A stretch of DNA of 7,468 bases from Rikenellaceae bacterium (GTDB lineage Bacteria; Bacteroidota; Bacteroidia; Bacteroidales; UBA932). Position 1 is the stretch's first letter. Every line of letters begins with the position of its first letter. Location of the stretch: the NCBI GenBank assembly GCA_900769885.1, contig CAAGIG010000032.1, positions 1 through 7,468 on the forward strand. The letters run 5' to 3'. A model generated the notes under the pieces. It searched no databases. It had not been told where the DNA came from and worked only from the letters and a program-made list of their open reading frames with translations. Positions 7,401 through 7,468 of the stretch are shown here, piece by piece. A program made the translations under genes and the position numbers.

Positions 7401-7468
7401 GTCAATATACAGAGGTTCAGTGGTGTAGATATTGTCCAGATGGAGATGTGGATTGTTCGAATTCTTGA
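4410..7468 (-). CDS. Large multi-pass membrane sensor histidine kinase, NtrY-like (5' end outside window)
   Basis: Minus-strand frame ending at TAA 4412-4410. A GTG at 7352-7350 could serve as a start, but the frame stays open for 38 more codons to the right edge, so the gene is partial with 1018 visible residues (numbered here from the first full codon at the edge). Predicted layout: non-membrane segment 1-51; membrane segments near 52-70, 79-97, 126-141, 160-178, 197-223 and 239-256; extracytoplasmic region about 258-498; membrane segments 500-517 and 541-568; second extracytoplasmic region about 569-707, PAS/Cache-like; membrane segment 709-731; HAMP about 732-785; HisKA with the H-box AWREMARQIAHEIKNPLTP (His 806); HATPase with N-box VFVNLISNAVQAM (Asn 918), DSGSGV (Asp 953), LFTPNFTTK and GTGLGL (977-982). 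Lys/Arg-rich loops alternate with neutral ones exactly as the positive-inside rule requires. The H-box resembles NtrY, making the sigma-54 regulator a likely partner. The ligand is unknown. Confidence 0.93.
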   Translation of the reverse strand, partial: KNSNNPHLHLDNIYTTEPLYIDNSHIVHTLNGDAFFSIVETHPLLGHSQKMFLRWLAFIFTIFAILVYLSRNRNKKTFTLSLVGITILSISSFYITSNMPPVKDIFSPMLYADGRLFNSLAEIMNIHFYIFVYILAIFICRKPIIRNIKSSTTIAKRVKTGIFIALAIALAVYIHITLRSIIMNSTIILNLTRINQITIYSIIVYLLYAFLFVGLLFLLYIIVSTTTSKKGSILFSPKYILTYIFIISLYTVSTVISKGFLKECNTVRTLTGRLVLEQDMNLEIQLQMIEKAIIQDPLIKGLIGIRNTEEMILNRLMENYFWNIFTKYNIKITVCGEHDRIITDKYPRPVMCYNHFRSIINRYGIPLNESSAFYYLDYFRDRISYLGAFSIIRGGTRYDLYIELDSKDTKNYSGYPSLLVNNEDQEKVHVPFPYSYAKYYQGNLTTHAGNYNFAVGYNLNNIKRGFSYTTVDDHILFFNKYLNNNMIVISRPSRHFSQNLIYFSYIFLLYALILMGSSRVFRKQKHNSIFRISKGSLRMKLTLLVSLLLVLALVFMAFASVAFIYSYITENNRTTMERKLVSVQSSLSKMAQTSEKYDELNTAEMFQAMDLTSANMLVDINLFDPLGRLIRSTKPIVFNEYLVSTRMNPKAYNDLIFKKKMHSIQEENISQLEYYSLYTPIYNENGTLLAIANIPYFVTDSSFKYDAQTIIAAIINLYILLIIGSLLISFTVANSISKPLHTISKSMEEIDLKQKKEHIDYKGNDELGLLVRTYNQMIDDLDKSTKELAQSEREHAWREMARQIAHEIKNPLTPMRLSIQHLIRMKKTGTGNWEEKFDAVSQSLLEQIEILSNTASEFSSFAKFYVEEILPVDITEILRNQIALFDNNNESIEFIFDNKAGQVTCLARRGQITRVFVNLISNAVQAMDDITGEKIRITLSYLDSENIRISIEDSGSGVSPENLNRLFTPNFTTKTSGTGLGLAICKNIVTEIHGTIHYERSEELGGANFIITIPFIKE

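Noticed and set aside
7207..7428. Plus-strand open frame of 73 codons near the right edge
   Set aside because: It overlaps the kinase coding frame, which is open to the edge; no recognisable protein signature or promoter precedes it.

Overview
The window looks like a chromosomal housekeeping and signalling segment from a member of the Bacteroidota, most likely order Bacteroidales. Four things point there: moderately AT-rich DNA, starts without Shine-Dalgarno sequences and with A/T-rich leaders, TAnnTTTG (-7) promoter boxes in front of genes, and protein signatures typical of that phylum (cytidylate kinase with a GYSSxGKST P-loop, IspH with RAHGEPPSTY). Genus cannot be fixed from sequence alone. 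No mobile element, CRISPR array, tRNA or rRNA gene was seen.

Layout, left to right. (1) 1-884, plus strand: the 3' end of an M16 (insulinase-like) peptidase gene, then 5 bases later a complete COMT/TrmR-type O-methyltransferase. (2) 890-2050, minus strand: a sigma-54-activator response regulator, convergent with the methyltransferase (5 bases between stops). It has receiver and AAA+ domains but ends right after the AAA+ lid, so it lacks the usual Fis-type DNA-binding domain. It also carries GAFTSA instead of GAFTGA. (3) 2051-2127: a short divergent control region with two back-to-back -7 boxes and a perfect 14-bp palindrome. (4) 2128-4319, plus strand: cmk, ispH (ATGA overlap with cmk) and efp, the last with its own probable promoter inside the end of ispH. 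(5) 4320-4409: a strong bidirectional terminator. (6) 4410-7468, minus strand: a very large membrane histidine kinase of the NtrY type. Its reading frame is open to the right edge, so its true start lies outside the window.

The enzyme genes are essential or common housekeeping functions: CMP/dCMP phosphorylation, the last step of the MEP isoprenoid pathway, and rescue of polyproline-stalled ribosomes. The regulator and kinase lie on the same strand on either side of the cmk-ispH-efp block. Their classes (NtrC/NtrX-type regulator, NtrY-type kinase) match, so they are plausible partners in one two-component system.

The most interesting content is that putative system. The kinase has at least nine membrane segments and two extracytoplasmic regions of unknown ligand. 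The activator, lacking a DNA-binding domain, would have to act on sigma-54 polymerase without its own enhancer contact, or through a partner.
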